From the NCBI RefSeq assembly GCF_001648595.1, contig NZ_LBAW01000006.1, positions 1-64,000 of the forward strand: a stretch of 64,000 nt of DNA, written 5' to 3'. Below, one piece after another: positions 1 to 8,749 of this stretch (its first letter is position 1; each line of letters starts with the position of its first letter). The DNA comes from Legionella bozemanae (lineage in GTDB: Bacteria; Pseudomonadota; Gammaproteobacteria; Legionellales; Legionellaceae). A program made the translations under genes and the position numbers. The notes beneath the pieces are model-generated. The model made no database searches. It was not told where the DNA came from and was given only the letters and a program-made list of their open reading frames with translations.

Positions 1-445
1 AGCTGAATACGGTCTTGAGCTGTTAAATGACGATAATGTTTTCCCATACACATTCCTGTTTATAGTAGTGTCAAAATAACTGTTAAGCATAACGTTATTT
101 ATAACTGTTTCTAAAACAGAAATTCGCACTTAGAAACTGAAACTACCAAAAATGATTGTCGCACTTGGAGCTAGAATGGGCTCTACTGATACAGATATAT
201 TTCTTTGTTTTTAAACAAGTTTGATTGCAGAATCAAACCCATAACATCTGCACTCTTTATTGACACAATGATTTATAACTCAAATAATTTATCAAAATAA
301 TTCTTACTGTTTGTTGTTCTTGGAAGGTAAACCTTTTACCACTGATTAAAACTAATCTCATCGTTTCATTTGCCTACATGCTATTGGTCACCCCAACACT
401 CGCTAGGTAGAATCACAAAATGCAATCAACTTAAGAGATGTACCC
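1..445. other. Left-edge region without a recognisable gene
   Basis: No open frame of useful length and no RNA gene that I recognise. The stretch is AT-rich and full of stops in all frames. It ends in the leader of the short signal-peptide remnant that begins at 446. It may be decayed sequence or regulatory DNA of that broken gene; nothing more specific can be supported. Confidence 0.4.
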
Positions 446-511
446 ATGATACAAAAAATCATATTTGCCGCATGTCTTATCCTCATGAGCAAGCGTAGAT
501 ACTGTCTTTAA
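446..511 (+). pseudogene. 5' remnant of an exported-protein gene, cut off after its signal peptide
   Basis: ATG at 446 follows a purine-rich AAGAGATG about 6 bases upstream. It opens a frame whose first residues (MIQKIIFAACLILMS) read like the start of a signal peptide: a Lys followed by a hydrophobic core. The frame then runs into KRRYCL and stops at 509-511, exactly where an IS110-type transposase tail begins on the other strand. I infer that this is the start of a secreted or lipoprotein gene truncated by an insertion element. The original product cannot be named. It is too short to exclude chance. Confidence 0.4.
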
Positions 512-736
512 AAGCAAGTTAAATGTTCATTAAAAGCTTGCTTATTTTTTAAGACACCGAAAATGATATGGGCCAATTTACGCATCACAGCACAAATGAT
601 TGTTTTCGGTGTTTTAGCTTTAGCTTGAAGTTTATTGGCAAAAGGAAGAAGAGATTTATTGGACCGTTTAGCGACTAAAGCAGCCATGTACAGAGCCTTT
701 CTTAATCGACTTTCGCCAAGCCTTGAAAAGGCTACG
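508..736 (-). pseudogene. IS110-family transposase, C-terminal remnant
   Basis: Read on the minus strand, this stretch encodes VAFSRLGESRLRKALYMAALVA, then a basic segment rich in Lys and Ala, ending LTCF and TAA (508-510). The SRLG-SRLRKALYM-AALVA block is the characteristic C-terminal region of IS110/IS116/IS902 transposases (Transposase_20 domain). The catalytic N-terminal DEDD domain and most of the C-terminal domain are missing, and upstream of about 736 the similarity ends, so the element cannot be active. The TAA overlaps the stop of the truncated signal-peptide frame from 446, which fits insertion into that gene followed by deletion. Confidence 0.75.
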
Positions 737-767
737 CTGGCTTTGCAACGAAGCTATTAATTTTAGC

Positions 768-803
768 GTCTGACGTGGTCAAGTAAAATTGACCACGTCA
801 GAC
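768..803. repeat. Perfect 15-bp inverted repeat with 6-bp spacer
   Basis: Arms 768-782 (GTCTGACGTGGTCAA) and 789-803 are perfect reverse complements around a six-base AT-rich spacer. The repeat lies between the IS110 remnant and the Fic gene. There is no T-run after it on either strand. It could be an insertion-sequence end, a protein-binding site or a transcript hairpin; the sequence does not decide. Confidence 0.6.
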
Positions 804-978
804 CAATGACATCAAAAGTCTTTGAAGTTTTTCAAAAACCGAATTCCATACATCGAATGGCTAAAGAAGCCTGAATGGGTTCCGGTCAAAAAATATAATT
901 ATAATTAAATACCTAAGTGGATATTAGTAAGCACCTTTGATAATATTCAGCCAGTTTTAATTAATTGATATACCGACT

Positions 979-2562
979 ATGCTTGATTTATCTAGACTGA
1001 CTGAATTTAACCATGCTTTGATATATGGCTTCGAACCTGAATCTAGTCCTCGACGTTTGGCAGGTTCAGAAACATTTGAAGATGCACTTTTTCCAGAGGC
1101 GGGTCAGCATCAAGATATGTTAAATGCTTATCTTTATGCGCAAGAAACCATTCTTCCGCAAATAAAGAAAATAGGTTTACCCAATATTACTCCAGATATG
1201 TTGATTGAGTGGGTTAAAACTATTCATGGTTTTATTGGAAACTCGTTAATGCAAGCTCACGATAGGAAATCTGGAGAATATACTAATGAAATTATTTTAC
1301 GATGGCACTTAGGAGCTGAATTAGGTGGTCATTTTATTCTTTATCTTTCTGGCCTTCATGAATATAAGTCTCCACAACAACTTGCAAAATTTTTAAATAA
1401 AAAATTTGATATGGATTATCAATCTGCTTTGGATTTTATTTCTTTATTAGAGAAAATTACCAAAGATGAAAGATATACAATTCATGGGTCACTGAAACCC
1501 TTTATCGATTATTCAAGTCCCGGAATAAAAGGAATTCTGGTACTAAATAAATTGGCAAGTGCTTATAATCTCAATCAATTGAGTAATTCTGAGAAAGGGA
1601 CAGTCAACAGAATTGTAAAAATTTGTATGTTTCCCCCTCTTATTCCTGAAGCTATGAATCAATGGGCGCAAAATACTATTAAACAATTACAGGCTTGTGA
1701 TTCTAAAGATTTGAAAAATGCTTCCGAATTTCTAGCCAATACTTTTTATGAGCTTACAGAAGTACATCCTTTCGGTAATGCAAATGGAAGAACAGCTACC
1801 TGCCTTACTAATATTTTCCTTCGTACATTTGGTTATCCTAGCATTGTATTACGCCACCCTGGAGAAAGAGAAAATAAAAATAGTCTCTACCAAAAAGCAT
1901 TTGCTGAAATTGATTCCTCTTTAATTCCATTAATAGAGCTTATCTCTACTCGCGTGATTGAAGCCCAAGAAAAAACTTTTGAGAATGAAAAACTAAAAAA
2001 ATTGATTGTATTGCGAGTTGCTTTAAGTGACTTATTACAAGAGACTAAATCAAAACATCCAACGTTTGATATAAGCTTGTTTCAAAAACGGTTATTTTCT
2101 TCTCCAGAGACTTTATTCGCAATGCAAATAGCTGATGAGACAGAAGCCTCAATTTTGGTTCTCTCAATGAGTATCAACAAACTTTCTCAGATAGCTGAAA
2201 AATTAGATCAAGAAAAGAAAAAGAAACCTACTTTATTTTCAACTGCTACTTTAGATAGTACACAAATAAGTGCTGTTATAAATAGCTTAGAAAAAATATC
2301 AGGCCAGACTGGTTGGAAACATAATTCAAAAAAAGGATTTGTCACATGGTTAGAACTTCCAGAGATGGAAAATGCTAAAAAAATTGCTTCTGAACTGGAA
2401 TCGAACAAGGCAGCAAAAGTCACTTTAACGCGACGATCTGATAATAAAACTCCGGTCATAAAATGTGAAGATATTGACTATCAAAAGCTTATCAATGCAG
2501 CTACTCGAGTTGATGATAAGGGTTTGTCCAATCCAATTAAAGAAAATGTTGTGCAACAATGA
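979..2562 (+). CDS. Fic-domain protein, candidate type IV effector
   Basis: This 527-residue protein carries a Fic (filamentation induced by cAMP) core at about residues 250-300. The active-site loop is HPFGNANGR, with the catalytic His at residue 263 and the phosphate-binding Arg at 271. This is a variant of the family's HxFx(D/E)GNGR loop, with Asn in place of the usual acidic residue and Ala in place of the first Gly. Fic enzymes usually transfer AMP or another phosphate-containing group to target proteins. The N-terminal 250 residues and the C-terminal half (with a run of Lys near 415) match nothing I recognise. I see no signal peptide, membrane segment or clear (S/T)xxxE(G/N) inhibitory motif. 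The ATG at 979 has no strong ribosome site, so the start is uncertain. Export by Dot/Icm is an inference from the likely genus and the accessory position. Confidence 0.8.
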   Translation: MLDLSRLTEFNHALIYGFEPESSPRRLAGSETFEDALFPEAGQHQDMLNAYLYAQETILPQIKKIGLPNITPDMLIEWVKTIHGFIGNSLMQAHDRKSGEYTNEIILRWHLGAELGGHFILYLSGLHEYKSPQQLAKFLNKKFDMDYQSALDFISLLEKITKDERYTIHGSLKPFIDYSSPGIKGILVLNKLASAYNLNQLSNSEKGTVNRIVKICMFPPLIPEAMNQWAQNTIKQLQACDSKDLKNASEFLANTFYELTEVHPFGNANGRTATCLTNIFLRTFGYPSIVLRHPGERENKNSLYQKAFAEIDSSLIPLIELISTRVIEAQEKTFENEKLKKLIVLRVALSDLLQETKSKHPTFDISLFQKRLFSSPETLFAMQIADETEASILVLSMSINKLSQIAEKLDQEKKKKPTLFSTATLDSTQISAVINSLEKISGQTGWKHNSKKGFVTWLELPEMENAKKIASELESNKAAKVTLTRRSDNKTPVIKCEDIDYQKLINAATRVDDKGLSNPIKENVVQQ

Positions 2563-2611
2563 CAATGTAATTACAGTACACGTCTCCTGTCAAAGCAGTG
2601 AGGGAAAATAC

Positions 2612-2662
2612 AGCAAGCGTAGCCTTGATTCCGCCTACGGCTCCATCAAGGCTACGCTTGCT
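2612..2662. repeat. Perfect 18-bp inverted repeat, intergenic hairpin
   Basis: Arms 2612-2629 (AGCAAGCGTAGCCTTGAT) and 2645-2662 are exact reverse complements around a 15-base GC-rich loop. It begins 50 bases after the Fic stop codon, so it may act as a transcript end or stabiliser, although no T-run follows. The outer 11 bases (AGCAAGCGTAG) also occur at 488-498 at the edge of the IS110 remnant, suggesting a mobile or dispersed palindrome. Confidence 0.65.
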
Positions 2663-2859
2663 ACTATATAGTGATTCAGAATTATTAGGATCTTTAATGA
2701 GAATTAATTTTGAGTTAGTTACTGTTCCTTTAATAATATAATTTATTAATTTGCGTAGTATACCCCTTCTTCAATAAATAATGACTTCATGGAAAGCACA
2801 GCACCGTCAGCAAGTTTGTACTACTATATGATGGAGGAAACTTAATTCAAGGAAAGATA

Positions 2860-3060
2860 ATGTTAATAGGCTCTTTTGTGTGTTTGGTAATCGCTATTCT
2901 CGCAGCTATTTATCGATTTACAGGAACAAATCCCACTCTAACCCTTTTAGCAAAAATCATTCTCTATCTTTCCTTAGCTGCATTTTTTATTCTACTCATT
3001 GTATATGTTCTTAATTCTGCACCGCCTCCTCCTGAAGATAAAAAAACTCTTCCTTTATAA
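2860..3060 (+). CDS. Small DUF1328-like membrane protein
   Basis: A 66-residue protein with two hydrophobic helices (about residues 3-18 and 27-50) and a short polar tail with a PPPPE stretch. The arrangement of a first helix, a short Gly/Thr-rich turn, then an AKI-containing second helix closely resembles the DUF1328/YtjA family of small inner-membrane proteins of unknown function. It has a reasonable ribosome site (AAGGA about 7 bases before the ATG) and stands alone between two intergenic regions. Confidence 0.6.
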   Translation: MLIGSFVCLVIAILAAIYRFTGTNPTLTLLAKIILYLSLAAFFILLIVYVLNSAPPPPEDKKTLPL

Positions 3061-3089
3061 ACAAGACAAATGACGCCTACTTTTCCTTT

Positions 3090-3479
3090 CTATTTCTTAG
3101 TAGCAATTGTAACTCCAATCGCATTGCCAAAAATCACAAGCATTGAAAAAATGAACATATAAATTATTTCTATTAAGATAAATGAACTGATTTTTCCCAG
3201 AAAAACTATATAAACAAATTGACCTAAAACAATACCAATATAAGAGGACAAAAACATTTCTTTGAAAATTAATCCAATAATTAATCCGTAACAAAAAAGA
3301 CAAAAATAATACAACATGATGCTGTGCATCAGTTCTATATTAAAGATCGCATTGCAAAACAACCATAAACAGATCCCAACAAAAAATCCTTCTATAAGGC
3401 GTAAAATGATTTTCTTCAAAATATATATTCCATTTTCATCGCTTACCAAGATTACAGAAAACATATCTGATTTTTGCAC
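3090..3479 (-). CDS. Hypothetical four-helix membrane protein
   Basis: 129 residues, not recognised. After a short polar N-terminus there are about four hydrophobic stretches (roughly residues 30-45, 52-72, 78-96 and 102-125), so it should be an integral inner-membrane protein with little soluble part. It ends with a short basic ATKK tail. It converges with the DUF1328-like gene, with 29 bases between them. The start is unsure: Met1 and Met6 are both possible. The hydrophobic composition could in principle occur by chance in AT-rich DNA, which limits confidence. Confidence 0.45.
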   Translation of the reverse strand: MQKSDMFSVILVSDENGIYILKKIILRLIEGFFVGICLWLFCNAIFNIELMHSIMLYYFCLFCYGLIIGLIFKEMFLSSYIGIVLGQFVYIVFLGKISSFILIEIIYMFIFSMLVIFGNAIGVTIATKK

Positions 3480-3884
3480 GTAAAACAGCTCGTTTATTTA
3501 CTTGCCTAGCCTGTAGCTGAAGCCCTGCCTGTTCCCCACGAATGATTCACTATCGTTGTAAAACCCCATTTTAAATCATTTTTATTATATCTGTTTTACT
3601 ACTTCACTGATTTCATCTTGTGCTGTAGTACTTGGCTTTAAGATGCTAATCGCCCACATCGTTCACGGAATTCTTCCTTATAATGGCTAAAGACATATTC
3701 CTGCTAAATATTCATTCACAGATATCAATCAACATGAAAAAATCGACTAGAGGGGAGCTTATCTATTTATTAAAATTAGTCCAACAATAATTATATTTTC
3801 CATCCTTCGTTTATTGGTAGAATAATACTCATATTTAATTCTAAAAATTACGGAGTTCGTATTAGGAAGGCTCTGCGCAAGATA
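3480..3884. other. 405-bp intergenic region, no gene seen
   Basis: Stops occur in all frames and no RNA gene or strong hairpin is recognised. Because both flanking genes are on the minus strand, it should hold the promoter of the small membrane protein and the 3' end of the mltA transcript. Confidence 0.4.
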
Positions 3885-5252
3885 TTAAAGTGATTTTTTG
3901 GCCAATCGATTTAAAATATGCTTAGGGAGCAATAACCAATAATGGCCTTCATTTTTCATATGTTCACCTAGAAATGTTGCAAGTTTTCCTGAGCCCCAAT
4001 AAATATCACCGCGCATAAAACCACGAATCGCACCGCCCGTATCTTGCGCAATCATAAGACGCTGAAATTGTTTCTCGTTTGCTTGATTTTTGTCAGGCCG
4101 TTTCGTATCTAACCACAGTGGTGCCCCAAGCGGAATCCACTTCTTGTCCACAGCTAAAGAATAGCCTGGTGTAAGTGCCATACCTTGAGCTCCCAGAGCC
4201 ATAGGCTCCCCTAAATCCTCAAAAAATACAAAGGACTTATTTTTCTGGATAATCGCTTTTGCTTTTTCAGGATGACTCTCTAAATAACGTATAATTGCTG
4301 CTTTAGATGCATTATGTCGTGTCATGATCCCTTTATTAATCATTACCTTGGCAATTGACGTGTAAGGAGCACCATTCTCCCCTGCATAGCCTAGGTATAT
4401 GTTTTCACCATTAGGCAATTGAATAACACCCGAACCTTCTATCTCTAAAAAAAGCCGTTCAGCAGGGCTATGGATCCAGGCAATCACCGGTGCTTTTTTC
4501 TTAAGGGCGCCATTATCGATTTGCTCACGCGTATAGGAGGTTGAATATTTTCCCTTTGGTAATCCATAAATTGGCGTATTGTATTTGGTACTTTTTGTTA
4601 AATTTCCTTTTATTTTTGGCATGTAATAGCCCGTAAATAAACCATGAACTGGTTTTTTTTGTGCAAACTCAATAGGACGAAACCACTTTTCAAAAAAAGC
4701 TTTTGCTGAATCCTCAGAGACTGAATCTAGAGCTAAAGCCGCCTTGCACGCTGGATGCCAATCCCGAGCTTTTAGCTTGATATGTTGTGTCCTGATCGTA
4801 TGAGATGGCGGCTGTTTCAAAAACGTCTCACACGACTTCTGAAATGCTGATAAAGACTTTTTAACATCAGCAGTATCCCAACCAGGCAATTCCTCAAAAG
4901 ATACTTTTGTTAAAGCAATATTTCTGCTTTTCATAATAACCTTTCTTGGAGTGTGCTTAGGCCGAGGGCTTTTTCTTGCAGCCACGACTTTATGTGCACT
5001 CTTAGGTGCCATATTTGCTATTTTTTCAGCGCTCTTATGTGAGGCATTATTGTTTGCTGTAACGTTTCTTACACTTTCGGTTTTAATAACTTCTTTTGTG
5101 TTATTGATAATTTCTTTTTTGGTGTTAAGAACTTCTTTTTTAGGATGTAGTGGTTTTGTATGAACCTCGGCTTTCTTATACAGTGCCAATCCGATCATAC
5201 CGAATGTAAGACAACTAATACCAATTATTGTGCAAATTAATTTCCTACTCAT
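3885..5252 (-). CDS. mltA: Membrane-bound lytic murein transglycosylase A
   Basis: MltA cleaves the glycan strands of peptidoglycan between MurNAc and GlcNAc, forming 1,6-anhydro ends, in the periplasm. The 455-residue product has an N-terminal membrane segment (about residues 5-25), a long Lys- and Ala-rich linker to about 115, then the MltA domain with FTGYYMP near residue 205, and a C-terminal 3D domain. The catalytic segment QDTGGAIRGFMRGD is near residue 400, and its first Asp matches the family's catalytic Asp. Unlike the E. coli lipoprotein (about 365 residues), it shows no convincing lipobox, so it is probably anchored by its N-terminal helix. The extra length lies in the linker. It appears to be a single gene. 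Confidence 0.92.
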   Translation of the reverse strand: MSRKLICTIIGISCLTFGMIGLALYKKAEVHTKPLHPKKEVLNTKKEIINNTKEVIKTESVRNVTANNNASHKSAEKIANMAPKSAHKVVAARKSPRPKHTPRKVIMKSRNIALTKVSFEELPGWDTADVKKSLSAFQKSCETFLKQPPSHTIRTQHIKLKARDWHPACKAALALDSVSEDSAKAFFEKWFRPIEFAQKKPVHGLFTGYYMPKIKGNLTKSTKYNTPIYGLPKGKYSTSYTREQIDNGALKKKAPVIAWIHSPAERLFLEIEGSGVIQLPNGENIYLGYAGENGAPYTSIAKVMINKGIMTRHNASKAAIIRYLESHPEKAKAIIQKNKSFVFFEDLGEPMALGAQGMALTPGYSLAVDKKWIPLGAPLWLDTKRPDKNQANEKQFQRLMIAQDTGGAIRGFMRGDIYWGSGKLATFLGEHMKNEGHYWLLLPKHILNRLAKKSL

Positions 5253-5451
5253 AGTTGCGCAAGGTTTACATAAGATGAAATTGAAATCAACACTTTTTAG
5301 TATTTTTAATTCAAAATTAAATCTATTTAATAAAAAATAACTCTATTTTTATTAAAAAAGAACAAAAAAACCCTTCCGCAAAATGATATCAGTAGTCGAT
5401 TATAAGACATAAATGGATACACTATGATCCATTTGTGCGCAATCAAACCAT

Positions 5452-6861
5452 TTAAGAACTGCCCTTTTCTGTCACTGCTGCAAACCACAAATTAATACTT
5501 TCAACTAATGTAGGATGAGCAAACATAACATCACGTAATTTCTGATAAGGCATATCCAATTCCATAGCCAATTGGATTACTCCAAGGATTTCGCCAGCCT
5601 CGGCACAAAAAATGGAAACACCTAAAATACGATCTGTTTTTGCATCAATAACAGCTTTCAGAACACCGGTTGTTTCACCCTGTGTTTTTGCTCTAGGAAC
5701 AATTGCAGCAGGAATTTTGGCTATTTTTAGAGAATAACCTTGAGCAAGCGCTTGTGACTCTGTCATTCCAATACGAGCAAGTTCTGGGTCGAGAAATACT
5801 GTATAAGGAATAAGCCGCCCTTGTACTGAGTGTTTGTTCTGTGGATTTTGTAGATTATGTTTGACTAAACGATAATCATCTAAGGATAAATGCGTAAATT
5901 GTGCGCCGCCCTTTACATCTCCCAGAGCCCAAATACCTTGGGTTGTGGTTTCTAGATATTCATTTACTTTGATAAAACCACGTTCATCAAGCTCAACTCC
6001 CGTTTTATCTAAATTTAATCCGGCTGTATTTGCGACACGTCCCACAGCAATAAGAATATCGCTTCCACGAATAAGCTCGGATTTTCCATCTTGATTTGCA
6101 TTGATAATTACTTCGCCTTGAGCGTCTTGAATACTATTGATTTTAGTATTAAGCGCGAAATGAATTCCTTCTTTAGTCAGCGTATCAAGAACTTGCTCAG
6201 CAATATCTCTATCTTCACGGCCAATAAACTTGCTGTCCGCTTCAATCACTGTGACGTCCGCACCCAAGCGACGAAATAACTGAGCAAACTCCAAACCAAT
6301 ATAACCACCTCCAACTACAAGCAAATGCTTCGGAACGCTATCAACATTCATTAAACTGTCATTAGTATAATATTTTACTTTATCAAGCCCCGGAATGGGG
6401 GGGATAAAAGGTAAGGCTCCGGTATTAATAAAAATTTTATCTGCAGTAATTTCTAATACTTTTTGACCATCTCGTGGCGAGGATAAATTTACTTCAATGG
6501 TCTTAGGTCCTACAAAATGTCCACGGCCCAGCATCAGATCCATTCCTGAATCTAAAAATTGTTTTAAATTCGCCTCACGCATCGCATTGACTATAGCGTC
6601 TTTACGGGCACGAACCGCTTTAAAATCAATGGGGGCCAGGGCAGCCTCTAAACCATATGCTGTTGCTGAACGACAATAGTGGGCTATCTTAGCTGATTGT
6701 ACGAGTGTTTTTGTTGGTATACATGCTACATTAATGCAAGTACCACCAATTTGATTGTCTTCAACCATAGCAACTCGCTGACCCGTTTTTGCTAAATCGA
6801 CAGCCAGAGTTTTACCACCTTTACCACCGCCTAAAATGATCACATCATATTTTAATGTCAT
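5452..6861 (-). CDS. Pyridine nucleotide-disulfide oxidoreductase, RclA/mercuric-reductase type
   Basis: A 469-residue class I flavoprotein disulfide reductase. It has an FAD-binding GGGKGG near residues 11-16, the redox-active pair Cys42 and Cys47 in GGTCINVACIPTKT, an NAD(P)-binding GGGYIGLEFA near residue 185, and a C-terminal dimerisation domain with the His449/Glu454 pair in HPTLVE. Those residues show a working dithiol enzyme using NAD(P)H. It lacks the extra N-terminal metal-binding domain and the C-terminal vicinal Cys of mercuric reductases. The overall form is closest to RclA and unassigned dihydrolipoamide-dehydrogenase-like enzymes. No pyruvate dehydrogenase genes are nearby, so a role in oxidant or metal defence is more likely than lipoamide turnover. 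AGGGAAA precedes the ATG. Confidence 0.85.
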   Translation of the reverse strand: MTLKYDVIILGGGKGGKTLAVDLAKTGQRVAMVEDNQIGGTCINVACIPTKTLVQSAKIAHYCRSATAYGLEAALAPIDFKAVRARKDAIVNAMREANLKQFLDSGMDLMLGRGHFVGPKTIEVNLSSPRDGQKVLEITADKIFINTGALPFIPPIPGLDKVKYYTNDSLMNVDSVPKHLLVVGGGYIGLEFAQLFRRLGADVTVIEADSKFIGREDRDIAEQVLDTLTKEGIHFALNTKINSIQDAQGEVIINANQDGKSELIRGSDILIAVGRVANTAGLNLDKTGVELDERGFIKVNEYLETTTQGIWALGDVKGGAQFTHLSLDDYRLVKHNLQNPQNKHSVQGRLIPYTVFLDPELARIGMTESQALAQGYSLKIAKIPAAIVPRAKTQGETTGVLKAVIDAKTDRILGVSIFCAEAGEILGVIQLAMELDMPYQKLRDVMFAHPTLVESINLWFAAVTEKGSS

Positions 6862-7180
6862 GATTTTTCCCTAATATTTCAATTAAAACGCGCATATTAA
6901 TAAACTATAGAAGCAAAACATCTTATTTTGAAACATCCTCCTGGCTTTAGGCTCTGTTTTTTTGTTATCTTGAGCAAATAGATTATGCACAAACTCTAAT
7001 ATCTGAAATTTTGGAAAACACTTAAACTGGAACACTTGAAACGATAATAGCAGTTAAGAAAAAATGTTTTTTTAAATTCGCAGCTCGAGAATAAATACCG
7101 ACAATAAAAAAGCAATCTATGTTGATTGATGCCATGATTAAAAACATCACGGCATTTTATTTAAAACCACAAATAAATTA
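6862..7180. other. 319-bp intergenic region with one weak inverted repeat
   Basis: No gene is visible. An imperfect inverted repeat (7129-7138 with 7146-7155, one mismatch) precedes a short T-rich run on the plus strand. However, both flanking genes are on the minus strand, so a terminator role is doubtful. The region should contain the promoter of the flavoprotein reductase at its left end. Confidence 0.35.
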
Positions 7181-7960
7181 TTAGTCTGCCTTTGTAAGGG
7201 CAAAATTAGCGGTAATGTTTATGGTACTTATGCCAAAAGTATCATCGACCGCATTTGAAGAAGTATTATTTTTATTAAAATTAAGCGTAGAAACGTAACG
7301 AAAATCCAGGCCAAGAGTAGTAAAATCATCAAGATAATAGTAAAACCCTACAATCCCTTGAGCAGCAAATCCTGTGTTTGACGTGTTGAAACTTTCATTG
7401 ATGATCGGCGCACAAGTGCCCAAGGTAATGCATTGGTTATTGGATTGGAAGGATGCATGATGTCGAATCATCGCCCCACCAAAACCTGCCCCTAGATAAG
7501 GAACAAAATTCGAATTGTCTCCGGAATCATTAGTGAATTGAAAATCATAATACGCATTGACCAGCCCATAAAGCCCTATCACATTGCCATTAAACCCCAG
7601 GCCAGTCTGCACAAAAGCATCTGGACATACTCCTTCAGGGCCTAATACCTTAGGACTAATAAGCGTACAAGAACCTGACTTGAGCGAACCGTAATTATTT
7701 ATATTAAAAAGAAACTCCCCTTCCACTCGAAAATTTTTTATTTTATATCCAAGAGCAGTTCCCATCCCGCCGCCAACAGGTCCTAACTGGATTGATCCTA
7801 AAGAAGCGACGTTGTTAATTGTAAAATTAATATCAGGACTTGAGGCATGACTTATCTGCCCCAGTAAGTTCAAATAAAGCCCTTCAACAGGATCTGCACT
7901 AAAAGCATTGCTACTAGCCATCAACCCCAATATAAATCCAAATTTAATTATCTGTCTCAT
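7181..7960 (-). CDS. Outer-membrane beta-barrel protein, opacity/OmpA-like barrel
   Basis: A 259-residue exported protein. The N-terminus has a classical signal peptide (IKFGFILGLMASSNAFSA, cleavage probably after the FSA). The rest shows alternating strands typical of eight-stranded barrels, such as GGGMGTALGYKI, FRVEGEFLFNI, YLGAGFGGAMIRHHA, GFAAQGIVGFYYYL and LGLDFRYVS, ending in a strand with FALTKAD. This pattern resembles the opacity-type porin-like proteins (OMP_b-brl) common in Legionella. The start at 7960 is preferred because AGGATATAGA lies just upstream and it begins the signal peptide. An in-frame start at 8008 would add 16 residues. It is a monocistronic unit. The function, whether adhesion, structural or other, cannot be told. 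Confidence 0.8.
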   Translation of the reverse strand: MRQIIKFGFILGLMASSNAFSADPVEGLYLNLLGQISHASSPDINFTINNVASLGSIQLGPVGGGMGTALGYKIKNFRVEGEFLFNINNYGSLKSGSCTLISPKVLGPEGVCPDAFVQTGLGFNGNVIGLYGLVNAYYDFQFTNDSGDNSNFVPYLGAGFGGAMIRHHASFQSNNQCITLGTCAPIINESFNTSNTGFAAQGIVGFYYYLDDFTTLGLDFRYVSTLNFNKNNTSSNAVDDTFGISTINITANFALTKAD

Positions 7961-8161
7961 TCTATATCCTATATTAATCCAAAGGACAAAGTGCAATGAT
8001 TTCTGCACAAGTCGAAAGGCTATATGAAAACATATAGCCGATGCAAATTTTTTATAATTTAATCTATACGATATCGGCAGTATCCTTAGCCCTTAAGAAA
8101 TTCTGATTTAATAATCCAATGGATGAAAACTCCAAAATCTCCAATATAAATTGTTACATCC

Positions 8162-8476
8162 TTATTTAACGATAGTGTCATGAATTTCAAAAATTCTTCT
8201 TTGAGCAGAAAATTTATCTTTAAAGAGATTAAGTCCCTCCTCACGCATCTTAGGTGCAAATTCAGCGAAATATACGTCTAAAAACTCCCTATTTTCCAAT
8301 TGATATTGGACTGTTAATTTCTCCTGCTCCTTTGTTCTCTCATGTTCAGATTTTAAAATACGTGCTTGCATAAATCCTGGGAGCTGGAGCATTTCTTTGA
8401 CATGTTTTTTTAACCATAATTGAAATTGAGGATAAACAGCTTCATCAATGGCTAAATTTACTTCATATAGAACCAT
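8162..8476 (-). CDS. DUF4286 family protein
   Basis: A 104-residue soluble protein beginning MVLYEVNLAID, with the pattern of an alpha/beta ferredoxin-like fold. Early residues VYPQFQLWLKKHV, PGFMQARIL, a strand with VQYQLENREFLDVYF and a C-terminal helix match the DUF4286 family (function unknown). I chose the start at 8476 because AGGAAAG lies 5 bases before it and the conserved domain begins there; the longer frame to 8536 has no ribosome site. It stands alone, downstream of the conserved GC-rich hairpin at 8563. Confidence 0.7.
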   Translation of the reverse strand: MVLYEVNLAIDEAVYPQFQLWLKKHVKEMLQLPGFMQARILKSEHERTKEQEKLTVQYQLENREFLDVYFAEFAPKMREEGLNLFKDKFSAQRRIFEIHDTIVK

Positions 8477-8562
8477 GTTCTTTCCTAAATTAAAATCAAA
8501 AGTAATATCACTCCAGTTCCCGACATGCCGCAGCATCCCATAAATGAGCCACCGGAGCCGGA

Positions 8563-8583
8563 TCCCGCGGACAAGCCGCGGGA
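8563..8583. repeat. GC-rich palindrome, CCCGCGG family
   Basis: Arms TCCCGCGG (8563-8570) and CCGCGGGA (8576-8583) flank a five-base loop. Read on the minus strand, the core GTCCCGCGGCTTGTCCGCGGGA is nearly the same as the hairpin at 56738-56760, including the CTACGT-like base context before it. This indicates a dispersed family of small GC-rich hairpins in an otherwise AT-rich genome. Confidence 0.65.
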
Positions 8584-8749
8584 CGTAAGCAGATGTGACC
8601 TTTTACAATCAAAATTAGAATAATATCGCATTAGGCAATTACGAAGATTACAATTAAATTGGGTGTTAATCCAGTAGAGAAAACAAGATAGGAAATAAAT
8701 TTTTTACAGTAAAAAGCAAAAGGGTTTAATACAATTTTATTTCAATCGT

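Noticed and set aside
2465..2671. 68-residue plus-strand frame overlapping the end of the Fic gene
   Set aside because: It begins inside the Fic gene in another frame and runs into the palindromic repeat; no ribosome site and no family resemblance.
3097..3303. Second minus-strand frame within the small membrane-protein gene
   Set aside because: It lies wholly inside the longer frame 3090-3479 and looks like a shadow of hydrophobic, AT-rich codons.
5452..6861. Naming the flavoprotein as mercuric reductase or Lpd
   Set aside because: The extra Cys residues of MerA are absent and no 2-oxoacid dehydrogenase genes are nearby.
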